DNA from: Hyphochytrium catenoides | Taxonomy: Eukaryota; Sar; Hyphochytriomycetes; Hyphochytriales; Hyphochytriaceae | DNA length: 64,000 bases | Assembly: GCA_900088475.1 (NCBI GenBank) | Contig: FLMG01001956.1 | Coordinates: forward strand, 110,015 to 174,014 | Direction of reading: 5' to 3' | Shown: positions 1-12,153 of the stretch, one piece after another | How positions within the stretch are numbered: position 1 is the stretch's first letter | How the letters are laid out: every line of letters starts with the position of its first letter | Position numbers and translations under genes: made by a program | Notes under the pieces: model-generated | What the model saw: the letters and a program-made list of their open reading frames with translations, nothing else | Told to the model about the DNA's origin: nothing | Database searches by the model: none

Positions 1-1068
1 GAGAGAAGCCACCTTGGTCTTAAAGTTTGCATTCACTGTAGGAATCCGCCGGTAGCGCGGGTTGTCCGGCTCACGAGTGAGGTTCCTGGCGTACATTTGA
101 AGCGTTGGAATCGCTTCTTGAACAGCTTTCTGTGGATTTTTCTCAAATATTGTGGCCATTGCTGTCCTTAACCTATCCACTGGGTTTTCCTCTGGTGGAG
201 CTTGCTGCTCAGCTGCTTCTTCTAGATGCGACGATCCATTCTGCTCCGGGGTTAGTGGCGGGGCACTTTCATTGTCCACAGCGCCGTTCGTCACCGGGAA
301 GATACCCTTTGAGGTGCTCAAGGCCATAACCAATGCCTTGAGCGACGAGACCTCAGCCTTGAGCTCTGCTACTGAATTGGCGGAGAGTTTCCTCTCAACT
401 TCCTCGCTAACAAATCGATTCTGCACATCTTTTTCAGCAGAATCACGTAGGTGCTCAACGACGGTTTGCAGCTGCTTCGTCTGGGCTTCCACAGCGTGAA
501 TGAGATCTGACAGTTGGTTGGATATCTTCCCTGACTCCATGGCAGTCTCCTCCAGCTCTTGTCGGGTTTGAACCCTATTCTCTTCCTGAACTGCCTCCTC
601 TGGAGCAGCCAGTTGTTGCTGCTGGTGATGATTAGGCCCAAAAATATACCTATAGGCAAGGTATGCTAGCCCTCCCAACATCACTAGGCTCCCGGTAGTA
701 CGGAGCGCCCTTTCTAGTGGTGAACCATTGCGCGCACCCATTGTTCTGGGTGCTAGAGAGGTTGCCATGGTCAGAGCTGCGGCAGCTGGTACTGCAGCAG
801 CCCCGGAGTTCAATCTCCCTGCGGCAATATCAGCTGTCGTGTCAGAAAAGACTTTGCTCAAGGACGATTCTGGAGGAGAACGTTGTGAGGTTTCACTACC
901 CACGCCGCCGGCCTCAACAATCTTGAGCGCTCGGTCAATCTGTTGAAATGACAGTCCCTTCGCCTCCAAGAACTTCACACGCTCCGACAATGGTAAGTGC
1001 TTAATATCAGGATGAGAAAGGAACTTAATGGCGCCGTCAACGCTTTGATCCGTCGTCCCGTCGTCCAT
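1..1068 (-). CDS. PEX14: Peroxin-14 with C-terminal PUB-like domain (partial, 3' end off window)
   Basis: This is one open frame of 356 codons from ATG at 1068 to the window edge, with no stop and no visible intron. PEX14 is the peroxisomal membrane docking protein for PTS receptors. Residues 13-51 match the Pex14 N-terminal receptor-binding domain, with the core AIKFLSHPDIKHLPLSERV followed by KFLEAKGLSFQQID. A hydrophobic segment near residues 125-143 (SLVMLGGLAYLAYRYIFG) is the expected membrane span. A coiled coil follows at about 165-250. Unusually, residues about 300-356 (core AVQEAIPTLQMYARNLTREP, then RYRRIPTVNANFKTKV) read like a PUB/PUG domain, which in PNGase and UBX proteins binds the p97/Cdc48 tail. 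The PEX14 call is firm. The PUB call is a family-pattern judgement, and the domain is cut by the edge. Confidence 0.9.
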   Translation of the reverse strand, partial: MDDGTTDQSVDGAIKFLSHPDIKHLPLSERVKFLEAKGLSFQQIDRALKIVEAGGVGSETSQRSPPESSLSKVFSDTTADIAAGRLNSGAAAVPAAAALTMATSLAPRTMGARNGSPLERALRTTGSLVMLGGLAYLAYRYIFGPNHHQQQQLAAPEEAVQEENRVQTRQELEETAMESGKISNQLSDLIHAVEAQTKQLQTVVEHLRDSAEKDVQNRFVSEEVERKLSANSVAELKAEVSSLKALVMALSTSKGIFPVTNGAVDNESAPPLTPEQNGSSHLEEAAEQQAPPEENPVDRLRTAMATIFEKNPQKAVQEAIPTLQMYARNLTREPDNPRYRRIPTVNANFKTKVASL

Positions 1069-3611
1069 GGGGGTCAAGTGACACTAGGTTCTACAGCTTC
1101 CAATTAGCGCAACCCTTCAAAGGAGAAGAGTGGGCTACCAGGGCCCCAAAGACGACTGACCTGCCTTAGTTGCAACGATGGACCCCTTTAGCTAAGTCGA
1201 TACACGGATGATCTTCATTGGAAGACAGCATTATCACCAGTATGAGGTCAGCTCTGCCATCTCAAGCTCCTTTAGTCCCCGGCTTCGTAATCTTAGTCTG
1301 CTGCAGGTCTGTTCATCGCTCACGACTTGGCTTGTTGGCTGCAGTCTTTGGGCCGCGGCGCCACAGCCCTATCATCAGCTGCTCCTGGCACTTGGGATTC
1401 TCAACGTGCAAGGAAGAGAAGAGAACAGGAGTGAAAGCTTCATTGGAAAGGTTTAGATGCAAAGTGGCAAAGTCTAAACCTATGGAGAGCCTTCCAGTAT
1501 CGAAAGAGGAAGCTGAATCTTTCAATCATTGATCAATTTCATGAAATAATGCGTTGAAGAAAGGATCTTGGTGAGAGGATAACACTATGGACACTTCATC
1601 ATCATCGCTCAGTACTGATCACTCATCATCACCAGCAGCACCTCATCGGAAATCGGCAAAAGCAGGAGCGCTCATCATCTCCACATCATCACCAGGGCAC
1701 TGCCCTGTGTGATCTGCAGCATCCCTTAGATGTCATAGAATAGCCCGATTTGATTGGAATGCAGTTAATTGGTGAAGGGGGAAATGCCAAGGCGATGGCC
1801 ACAGGCATTATATGCGCTCCTTTATCTTTGGCACAGCAAAATGAAGCGAGAGGTCAATCCATGTCGCAAGTATCAATGCGTATAGAGTTCTCTTAGAAAG
1901 CAGAGTGAGACTTGATGAAGCCAAGGTCTTAGGGCTGAAGATGAGCGAACGTAGTTTTTAAAATAAGCACGACCTCAACGTACTGTGCTCTCTTACGAGT
2001 TCTTGACAAGGTCGCGCTCTTTTCTTTGTATGAACTTTGATGCCCGCCACCAGGAGCATCCAGGCGCGGTGGGAGCTGGGTTGAAAGCCTTAGACAATGG
2101 GATTTCTCCTTAACATAACGGATAATAAGGATGCTGGCAGGTTTCAAAGACTGAGACCCGTGAATATGCGCTACCACTTTGTGATAGGAGGAGGTGATGA
2201 CAAGGATAGGATGTATCTCAAAGCTCTCTCTTTATAGAAGCAATGACGACCACCACGGTTCTTAGAAGTCCTAGCCAAAAGCGCTTCAGCATGAGAAGTT
2301 GATCTTTTATGCTGTTGACCTTCTGGCATCATGTGGTGGTATCCAACAGATGCCAAGAGGAGCTGCTGGTATTTCTTTCTCTGACCTTGGCGTTTGAACT
2401 CCACTGTGTATATCACCTTGTCTCTTATTGTTAGGTTCCTCTCCCACACATAGTGGAGATTAGAAAACGGATAAGTTCCTACCGTACCGGCCCATCAATT
2501 GGTGGAACTTGTGCGTCACCACCACCGTGGAACGGCTCCGTTCTCCATGGTGGAAGATCGGCTTTACCCTGTGAAGCTCTGACGTTGGACCTTGCCTGTG
2601 CTGGCTGACTAGAATAATAATCGTCAGAGAGCAAAAGGAAGGTTCCATTTCTTTACCATCGAAAGGCCCGCTTCTTCTTGCAGGAATCCTTGTCCGCGTT
2701 GTTGCTTCATCTGTTCACCGGCGGTTAGTGACACCAGCAACTAATCGGACACCCTACATTTGAGATGAAAAGTGATGACTGATCGAGGAGGATGACGGCG
2801 CCCACCACCAGGAGAAGAAGACTTCGTTCTCTTCTCTTCTAGCAAACACGGGAGCTATCACTCGCGCTGGCCCAGAGATCAGCCTCTCTCTATCTGGAAC
2901 GCCAGCAGAAGGAAGAAAGCAAAGCAGAAAAGTGCTGTCATGGGGGGCGGACCTTGAAGAGGATGATGAGTAAACTTCTCACAATATTATTCATAAGATA
3001 GATTTCACACGGGCTTATAATAGGTAACACTCGAAATACTGGGCGAAACGTTAGAATGGAATGTTTCTTTCCGTTCCCCTCTCCTCGCAACCCTCTCTGT
3101 CTCTCTCTCTGTCTCTCTCTCTCTTCCCTCACTCCCTCCTCCAGATGAGTTTCTGACAGTTGGAGCATCTTTCCCATCATCACGACCACTCTGCTCCGCT
3201 GCAGTCCTCCTTCCTCGGGCCCATAGCTTGTCTGCTAGCCCACTTCTCTCTCTCTCCCTCTCTCCCTCCCTCTATCATTGCAGAAGAAGATTCTATGGAC
3301 TGTGGCACTACGTCATCAGCCAGGATCTCATACATCTGGGTCTAAAGGAGTTGGCCGCTCTACCTAGGTTAAGGGAGTACCCTGTTTTGAGGACACCGGT
3401 AGTGGCTGAGAGTGTTAGCGGCGGTGGCCGGCTCTATTGTACCTGGTTAGGCAGGATTTGCGGGATGAGAGGGCAATCGCTGTGACCCATGCTAATTTGG
3501 CGTCAAGAAGGACGCCTGGTGAAAATGGAGGCTGGTACTTCTTGCGGGCTCAGAGTGTGATAGGAGTGCGGGTTCAAGGGGTCGCAATTACTCTCGTGTG
3601 CTGCTGGCACC
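1069..3611. other. Divergent intergenic region between PEX14 and kinesin
   Basis: About 2.5 kb separates two divergent starts. I see no recognisable coding exon on either strand. The stretch near 1590-1700 is rich in ATC/CATC triplets. An imperfect hairpin lies at 2519-2553, where arms related to CCACCATGGAGAACGG face each other. CT-rich microsatellite tracts lie at 3091-3130 and 3243-3274, 340-520 bases upstream of the kinesin ATG. Promoter elements for both genes probably lie here, but none can be named. Confidence 0.5.
3091..3130. repeat. CT-rich microsatellite
   Basis: Imperfect (CT)n with GT interruptions on the plus strand. A second CT-rich run occurs at 3243-3274. Both lie upstream of the kinesin start and may form a polypyrimidine promoter element; that role is inference. 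Confidence 0.8.
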
Positions 3612-6600
3612 ATGGCGACCCGGGAAGTGAGCACTCCTCAAAGTGCCACTATCCAGGTCTTCGTGCGGTTTCGTCCGCAGAATGTTCTCGAGAAGAGTCT
3701 TAATGGCCAGGTATTATCGCACAGCTGCAATGGCGTGTGAAGGTAATAACTAGACATTGCTCTACAGATAGCGGTAGAATTTGTTGAGAACCAGACCGTT
3801 CGGGTCAAACCTGAGTGTGCAGAGGGAGGCCGTGATCAGAGCTTTAGCTTTGACCATGTTTTTGACATTGGAATCGATCAGGTAGCTGCATGTGCTGCGT
3901 CGACATGTCACACTAATGAAGTGCCATCTATCCCCTTCACAATGCTTACCTGTCTTTTACCTACCTTCCTCTCTATCTTCTACCGCCACCTCAGGTCCTA
4001 TTTTCAGCTTCTTCTCTTCTTCTTCCTCGTCTTTCTTCTTCTCTATCTTTCAGTCTCCTTTGGAATAATTTTTCTGGTGGCTCTTTCTTAGCTATCTGGC
4101 GTCTCTGTCCATACTGTCATCTATGCGCTCTAAAGTCATTCACTCTACCCCTAAGGCCAAGGTATATGAAAGGACAGCCCGCCCGCTCATCGATAGTGTC
4201 ATTCAGGGTTATAGTTGCACGTATTTCGTCTATGGGCAAACGGGAAGGTAAGCTTTGTCACCTCTTCCCTATAGGCGTTGTGTGCTTTCCCTGCTGACAG
4301 TCTCGCTCACAGTGGAAAAACCTACTCAATGGCGGGCGTTCCTGGCGACCCGAAGTATGAAGGCATCATTCCTCGCGTCATGACCGATATCTTCGAAGGC
4401 ATCTGTCTAGCTCCGGAAGAGGAAGAGTTCATTATCAAGGTTCTCAACCCCACTGTGGCCTGGAGATAGCACTGAGTTTTTCTTGCTCCGTTGCTTCCTC
4501 TTCTTTGCCTAAAGGATCTTCTCTCTCTCTTCCTTTTGTTTTGCTCATACATTACCTCTTGACTGCGATCTCGCGGACAAGAGAGACCTCATGTCCCCTG
4601 CCTCATAAACCTGGCGCTGGGTTTCTTGGTCAGCCTTCAATGCACGACTACTACGAGGAACATCCGTAACGTTGCTTCCTCAGGTGTCCTACATAGAAAT
4701 TTACATGGAGAAGATTCGTGACCTCATTCAACCCGCGAAGACGAACCTCCGTATTCGTGAAGATAAGAACCGAGGAATCTACGTGGAGGGTGCAACCGAG
4801 GTCCCGGTAGCGAATCCAGAAGAGATGGCGGAGGTTATGAGGAAAGGTACGGAACCGTGTACGAAGCAGTAACTCCACAAGCAACACGTTGAGCGGTTTC
4901 ATCTTCGTGGCGTTTGTTCCTCGATCAGTATGGTGATTAATCTCTCACTTATCTGCTGTGCGCGCGCTCTCCGCCCACTGTCTCGTGTTCCCTCCTTCAC
5001 GCCGCCGCCATCACGTAAACCTTACCGTCGTCATCAGGTGGAGCTAACAGGGCCATCTCTTCCACTCGGATGAATTTGGATTCTAGCCGGAGTCATAGTG
5101 TTTTCATCATTACTGTGGACGGGAGGGACACCGTGACCGGATCGGTGAAAGCAGGTTAACGATTGTACTCCGTTGCTAGCCCCCAGGATACCTAAACCGA
5201 ACCACCTTCCTAACATGTGGTTACGTTGTTGTGATCTTCATTGGCTAGGCAAGCTCTTTTTGGTTGACCTGGCAGGATCTGAAAAAATTGGGAAAACGAA
5301 GGCTAGTGGGCAGACATTAGAGGAGGCGAAACATATCAACAAGTCCTTGACAGCTCTAGGAAACGTGATGATGGCGCTCACAAGTGAAAGGAAGGGCGTA
5401 CATGTGCCTTACAGAGACTCTAAGCTTACCAGGCTTCTTCAGGTGATGGAGTTCAACCTACGAAGACCCCAAATTAATATGGAAAATTGAGTGGCTACAT
5501 GCCCGTCTGGAAGCAAGCCACTTCTTTTCGTGTCCCAACTTCTCCTTGTGTCAGTAATTCTTGGTGTTACTCTTGGTTCCTCCGACTATCTGAGCCCCTC
5601 AATACCGTGTAGTTTGCCTCTTACTTAAAAGTTCCTACTGTCCATTGGCCACTACCGGGTTTGTACAACAACTAAATGTCGGTCCAACGAATCATAGGAT
5701 TCTTTGGGAGGTAACTCTAAGACGGTAATGCTCGTCTGCTGCTCGTGCAGTACGTACAATCTTGAAGAAACACTTTCTTCTCTCCGGTTTGCTACAAGGG
5801 CAAAGAGCGTGAAAAATAAACCAAAGGTATTTGCGATTGTAACTATGGAGGCGTACCGCTCTGACTTGAAAGGAGTCTGAAAGTAGCGTTTGATCAGCTG
5901 ATAGTTCTTTAGAAGCGGGCAACGGAGTGCATTTAGGATAGAGGGATAACAGAAAGGCTAGGTAGGCCTGGGCTCTGCGGTAGGCAGGTCAGAGGACACC
6001 AAGACTTAGCGATTTGGTAGAATATTTTTTTTTTCGTTATCCAAGTCTTAACATTTAATTGCCCCTTAGGTGAACGCAGTGAAAACTGTAGCCGAATACA
6101 TTGCAATCATCAGTGAGAAGGATAAGACGCTGGAGGCACTGTTGGATAGAATCAAAAAGCTTCAAGCAGGTCAGAACAAGGGACATGACGAAGCAGAGAG
6201 CAACCAAGAGGAAGCCCCGTTATCCAAGTCACAGGAGCCGGTAGGATCTACCTAAGTCGTCCTTGGCAGTGCTGCGTGGCTAGTGATGATAACTTTGCAA
6301 CCTTTACCTCAACCTGTAACCATTTTCTAGTCCAATTCTACAGTCCAAACTCTAGAGTCTGAAGTAGAAAGTCTTAAGGAGATCCTCGCAGAAAAGCAGA
6401 CGGAGCTGGAGCTCCTCAACAATAACTTCGGAAGTTTGAGAAATGAATCAAAAGTAACTTTGCCCACTCCATTGTTCTCTGCACTATGGAGGCTAGTAAA
6501 GAGCAATTAATCACTGTGGTCTTTGTTTCTGCAGACTCAACACGAGAAGCTGGAGACTCTCAGTTCTCATAATTCCACGCTGGTACTTTGAGTCTTCTAT

Positions 6601-9600
6601 CTGTCAAAACCTTCTCGGTACTCCGTCTTCCTCGTTCCCACAGCTTGTTGGGGTTTTTACCAAGAAGCGTCTCCTCTTATTTGGTCTCTACGATGCCAAC
6701 CAGTTTAATGTCTTCCTTTGCATTATGCCTGGTTATAGGAGGTTGAGCTTCAGTCTTTAAGAAAGGCTGTTGACTATCTCCAGCGGGAAAATGAGCTAGC
6801 TACCCAGGAGGTGTCGCAATTGAAGAACATGCTATCGGACGGAGCTGGGAAGGGTACAGGGCGCAAGTCGTCCATTGAAATAGAAGGGGAAGTTGATGAG
6901 ACGATGCAGCAGGACGCGGGAACTTCAGAGCCAAATGAGAAGGTACAGATAGAGGATAGGCTTCAACCACTGACGCGGATCCTCAAATTCTTCAATTGAT
7001 TTGTTTCGCATCTGGTGACGTACCGCCTCTTTATACATTTTAGGATACATTGCTGCGGACTATTGCCGGTTTAGAAGGTGAACGTGACTGTCTCAGGGAG
7101 CAGGTAGCTCTCCAGAAGTCAAGGATTGAGGAACTTCAAGAGGTAAGCATAAGATGCGTTATTCTTTTCCCCTCCATCTGAGTCTAGCAGTGTATCCTAC
7201 TTGTACAGTTGTTGCTTGAATTCTCGAGTACTTCCTGTTATCAGTTTACTTATGGTTATCGTCCTTAACTGCTTCTTAGTAGATGCCCAATTCTAAAAGA
7301 TTTGCTTCCCATTTGTCAGGAAGTGGTAAAGGCCCAGACGAGCCGTAATGAAACAGCTGCAGCTCTGCAGGAGCGTGTCAGGGAGCTAGAGACCAAGCTT
7401 TCGGACTATGAGGTACCTTCTCACCCATCACCTTAATTAATCTAGTGTGGCATCCTCTCGCTTCAAATCACTTGCTAACATTAATGTATGGACCGACCAC
7501 CTATGTTTCCACCAAAACCCCTTCTGAGGGCAGGAGTTTGTGGATGACGTTGTGGGCGTGGAGTCCATTACGAGAGAGTCTTTGGCATCCCCTCGTACGG
7601 GGTCCTTCGCTGCTTCTCGTGCTTCTATGGGTCACAGGGGAAGCTTCACAGGACCCAAGGGCGGTGGAGGACGCGCACTAAAGTTGGTTAGAGGGGGTAG
7701 CGACTTCAGGAAGAAGAACAGGTACTGATTATTACATTGACTCATAACCCTTGGACAATTGCTCTACTCAGCGCTTGCTTCATTTTTTCAAGCGAAAGAA
7801 CGTAGCTCTTCTATGTCCAACGCAACACTCATCCTCTTGTTGAACAGGAAACTTCATTCATCCCAGTCGGTAAATGAGGAGGACACTTGTTCTAAGGACG
7901 GAAAGGCCTCTGAATGGGTCCTAGATAATGAAGTGGAACCATTGCCACCTGTTGGTATAGACTCTCCGGTTATCCAGGAACTACTTAACAAGCTGCCAGG
8001 CGAGAAGAAGGTCAGCTATCAGCTTTACTACATCCTCGGCTGCACGTCTATTGTGGAAATGAAGGGGCGCTAGCATATACAGTGCTGTTTTTTTATTAAT
8101 ACAGAGTGGCCTTGAGGATGTGACAAGGAAGAAAGCCAACCCTTAGTGAGGAGTGATGACGGTTTTGCAGCCCTATACTTCCTAACGAGCGTGTTTGATG
8201 TTGGCTGTTTTTGCCATCATATAGGAAGCAGTGACAAAGTGGCTGAACTTTATCTTGGGCGGACAAGATATCAGGAACAAACTAGAGCCAGAACTCTCCC
8301 TCCCTGAGCTTAGCCCCGAGGTNGCCACCGACCTATCGTCGCCCTTGACCTTAAGCTTACAGTGGAGACCCGCCTGTCGTCTCCGTCGAGAGGAACGGAT
8401 GTTAGCGGTAGGTTACACATGTACAACATACACCTCGTTGCCTCCTTAAAGCTGTCAAGGGACGCTGACATGCATGCCCAAGCCGTCTTCCTTACCGTAC
8501 CTTTAAGTCTCTATGCTGCCATTGTAGCTTCCACAGAAGCGTTATCTAACACGTAACGCTTCTTTATTTAGTGGGGGCAATTGAGAGCTCCGAGGATGAC
8601 ATAGACTCTGCCGTTCTTGAACAGAGTCTTAGCTACGGAAGTGATGTGAGTCAGAATTCTCTGCCATTCGATCGAGCGCATGAAAGTGCTGATGCCTTGT
8701 CCTTTCTATGTTTCTCTCGGTCTTATGGCATGCTCCTTGTAACGTCGGCTCCATGGTCACGCAGCACCCGTTTTTCGGCGTTGGTAGTGACCCTACCAAA
8801 CCAAGTGTGCTCCACACAGTTAGAAGAATCGACGCCAATAAGCCAAGGTAAGGACCTGCTTAAGGCGCCCTCTATACCAGACGTTACGTCCCTCCGGGCC
8901 GGCTCTCAGTGATCCTATGCTATCGTAGATATGTCTCTCTTCCAGCTGATGTTCGCAGCGGCGCTTCCCCATCGGCAGTTCCAGATCGATTGGGCAGTAG
9001 CCTCATTGGACCAGCGGATCTTGCGAGAAAGAAAGGAGGATGGGGAGGGTGGAAGAGCATGGTAGGAAGCGCGGTAAGTAAACAACGGCAGCTTTATTGC
9101 TTTCCACAGTATCCTTCTATCAAGCTACCCTGTCTACAAAGTCTCGTTCCCTGCTTCATTTGGCTCTTCTAACGCGCCGTAATTCATCCTTAATTGTAAA
9201 GGTGGGAGCAGTTAGTAACGCCGCGAAACGAAGCCTGGCGGCACAACATGTACATGACAACACTTTTTGCGATGGCTGCGGCATGAGTCCAATCGTTGGA
9301 CATCGCTGGACCTGTTCCCTATGTGCCGACTATGAGCTCTGCGACAAATGCTATGAGAAGGTCTTTACTGTTTCCTTTAGACACCCTTCTCCCACTCTCA
9401 GTGTCTCTTTGCTATCGACCTTCTCTCTTTGAGTGGCTGAGTGACTTTTAAAGCATCCAAAATCTCCCCTCGTGTCACTTTCCTCGTTCTGCCCTGCTTA
9501 GTAAAGTTGCGACTACCTAATCACTCCATTATCCAATCGCTTAATGAGCTCTCACTGTCTGATCGAAAAACTGCTACATTACTGCCAGGGGGTTCATGGT

Positions 9601-10918
9601 CTGGAAAATAGTAATGAAATGTACCAGAAAGTGAAAGAAGAGCTCCTTCACTCTTGCCCGCCTCTGGGAGCTGTCAGTGACCTTTTGGACCTAGTTCGTG
9701 AAAGAGTATGTCGAAGAAGGCTACAGAAGTTTAAAGCGCTGGTAATCGTTTTCTGGGGTTTCTATTGCTTGATGTGGCTATGGCATGAACTCATTCACTG
9801 CGTCCTGTAAACGTCGTCCCCTCATTGTCTTTAGACCAAGTGGTTGGCCGATGTGGTCAATGGAAAGCCGATTTCAAAACTTGCTGCTCGAGGAATAGCT
9901 ATTCCAAGGATGGAGGCAACTGTCCGTGAAGAGTTTGTTACCCGAATCATGCCCATCATGACGTGCAGGACGGACGTTAACATCAATACGCAATGGTTTA
10001 CACAGGTTAGATCAACATCACCTTCTTCTGAGAACCAGAATCTGCCGCTGTCTTGAAGGCGACTAGAAACTGTTGACTGCAGTCTTATCTTTCTTATTCC
10101 CCTGTCCTTCCTGTGCAATAATTCGCTTTCAATTGAACTCCTCGAATACTAATACTTAGCTGCGCTCTTGCTGTCAATGCCTCGGACGTGGAGGCCATGT
10201 TGTCACTTTCTCCTCATGGGCCAAGTTCCTGGCTTCCTTAATAGTGTTGATAGTTAAGGATCAGTATCCCGACAACCAGAAGTAGTGAACTTACGAGTTT
10301 CTTGTTCTGACTCTCAGACTGAAACCAGCGAAGACGGAAGTGAGGTTATTCGGACCGAAACTCTAAGACTTTGGGTGTCAGACCAAAATCATCCCCACTC
10401 CCCTTTCGAGCCTCGACCATCCCCTCAAACTAGAGGTAAAAGTGTTTCACGGACCCATCTGATGATTGTCTGTGGCATAAGTCCTGCCTCCCCCTGTTGC
10501 AGGCTCAGAGAGGAGATCCTCAGTTATTCAGAGAAGATCCCTGCTAGGTAGCTTAGGATCATCCTCTGCCTCGTTGTCAAGTCAAGAGGACCCTGAATCA
10601 AAGGTCGTTCAGCGCCTCCCACTAGGCCCGGATCTGAGTCCCAATGCCTTGCCACGGCCTGATCTGCCCAGTAGCAGAAGTGTAAGTAGGTCTGGTAGTC
10701 GTCACAACTCACCACGAGGGAACCCCAGTTCGTCATTTCAAGCTGAAGCAGTGGCTGCGGCTTTGGCCGGTCAAAGAGCTGCTCAAGAGGCCTACATTCG
10801 ACAGCATTCATCTGGATCCCTTTCCAGTGAGAGACTTCCTATTGGTGGCGAAGAGGTTAGAGTGGCAGAGTCTCCCAATAGTTGTAGGGTCCGTCAAGAA
10901 GAGAAAGGACCAGACTGA
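3612..10918 (+). CDS. Kinesin with N-terminal motor, coiled coil and ZZ-type zinc finger
   Basis: A multi-exon kinesin of roughly 1,230 residues. Exons that keep frame are 3612-3710, 3768-3881, 4162-4247, 4313-4439, 4684-4846, 5038-5154, 5249-5442, 5698-5826, 6070-6240, 6331-6453, 6535-6582, 6739-6942, 7044-7142, 7320-7412, 7534-7721, 7848-8010, 8225-8407, 8572-8645, 8765-8847, 8929-9073, 9202-9360, 9589-9741, 9835-10005, about 10160-10243, 10318-10435 and 10503-10918. The motor (residues 1-343) starts close to the N-terminus, as in conventional kinesin: FVRFRPQN, P-loop GQTGSGKT split by an intron, SSRSH, and DLAGSE. Coiled coil follows (exons from 6070 on). A ZZ finger is encoded at 9202-9650 (FCDGCGMSP, then C-x2-C pairs ending CDKCYEK and a following His-rich loop). 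The tail is Ser/Arg/Pro-rich. The frame breaks at the ambiguous base 8323. The exon near 10160 has an uncertain 3' end. Confidence 0.88.
9202..9741 (+). other. ZZ zinc-finger domain coding segment of the kinesin
   Basis: Two exons (9202-9360 and 9589-9741) encode the finger. The visible metal ligands are CDGC, then C-x2-C in [15 protein letters not shown], and His in GVHGL from the next exon. The spacing matches ZZ domains, which bind short N-terminal peptides such as histone H3 or N-degrons in other proteins. In a kinesin this would be a cargo or adaptor module; that role is inference. Confidence 0.8.
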
Positions 10919-11082
10919 GCAAGAAGTATTTATTTAGTAAGGGATGTCAGTCGTGTAGCAAATGGAAGCTGACAACTATTTTGACGTTTGGGGTTTTCTA
11001 CGACAAGCCACCTCGCTAGACACGATCGTAGATGGATCGCATTAGACATTAATTGTACATAGTGCAGGAAAGCAGGAAGAAC

Positions 11083-12153
11083 TTAGGCCGTCTTGGAACT
11101 GCGATGCAATCTTCTCTGGCCCTTGAAGTCCATGATACTTTTTTCTATAGCTACTGCACTCTTTTTCTTTAGCGCAAAATACTGGTTGGTAGACGGTAGT
11201 TTACTTTTTCTCTTCTGTGTGAGCATGGCCTCTGTGACCACACCCCTTACCGTGAAGGGCAGAATATATCGAGGCAGGTCCTTTGCAGCATAGAAGAAGG
11301 AGGTTGTGGACTTTGACGGCCTTCGGTTGAGATAGCGGATCCAAAGGGCCTCCACGTCCGTTGAGTAGTAGATGCCGTCATAAGTTCCAACTCTTCGCTT
11401 GATTACGTTCTTCAGCGGCTCAAGGACCATCGCGAGCCAGAACGCGAAGCCGTGATCGTCAGCCCCAGGTGCCGGTTCTATGATCACAATATCTCCAGGC
11501 TTTAGGCCTCTAGCTAGACTTAGTGACTTCTTTTCAATAGTTGCCACGTAGCTCTCGTAGGGTTCTTCCATGGGCTTCTGCGCAGTCTTCGACATCTTCC
11601 TCTTCTTTAGACTTGTTCCAGGAACTGTCGTCTCTTCAGGCTCATTTGAGCCGTTCTGCGGCCGCCCTTCCATCATTGCCGATGGCTCGGAGTCGGGTTT
11701 GGTGTCCAAGGGACTACCATAAATAAGAACAAGTAAGTATGTGATAGAGTGAGCCCAGGCAACAAGGCTGTAAGACCTACCGGAGGAAGGAGAAGCTACT
11801 GTCCAGCGCCTCCTCCTGCGGGCCCAGTGAGGGGTTGAAGGCCCATTCCTGATCATCCATTAGCAGGATCTCGTTTTCGATAGGCAGGAAGCCGTCACTA
11901 AGAACAGTGTCGTTTTGCAAATCCGACGGTAATGGATAATCGTCCTGAAGTACGACAGTCGTTGAAGGTCAGGTGGTCAGGCAATAAAAAGCATATAACG
12001 TCTATGGCGCTGAAGCATAAGGAAAATCGCAACTCGTCTAACATTTACCTGGGAAACCCCATTGAGTCCAGCCACGTTATAGGCCATTCCTTTCTGCTCA
12101 GGAAGTCCTTCAGGAAAGAGCTTGTTCTCTTGTCCAACAGCGATTGGTTCCAT
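11083..12153 (-). CDS. Hypothetical protein, 299 residues, basic C-terminus
   Basis: Three exons join in frame: 12153-12049, 11944-11781 and 11713-11083, with GT-AG introns of 104 and 67 nt. The start MEPIAVGQENKLFPEG is the first ATG before a good donor. The N-terminal 110 residues are acidic and low in complexity. A KKRKMSK basic patch could be a nuclear signal. The C-terminal half contains GLKPGDIVIIEPAPG, AFWLAMVLEP, YSTDVEALWIRYLNRR and FYAAKDLPRYILPFTV, which reads as a small beta-rich fold reminiscent of a BAH or chromo-barrel domain. I cannot assign a family. It is convergent with the kinesin gene, 165 bases away. A DNA- or chromatin-associated role is a guess. Confidence 0.8.

Noticed and set aside
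369-659. A 96-codon minus-strand open frame inside the PEX14 gene
   Set aside because: It is a shadow frame of PEX14, whose 356-codon frame covers the same bases and has clear domains.
759-775. An X-box-like GTTGCCATGG sequence
   Set aside because: It lies inside PEX14 coding sequence and not before a ciliary gene.
7722-7728. TAC TGA as the end of the kinesin gene
   Set aside because: The preceding AACAG|GTACTG is a fair donor and the downstream exons continue in phase to the ZZ domain, so a stop here is less likely.
8646-8764. Reading through from the 8572-8645 exon to 8912 without splicing
   Set aside because: GTGAGT is a strong donor at 8646, and splicing to 8765 gives a better protein ([14 protein letters not shown]) in phase with the next exon.
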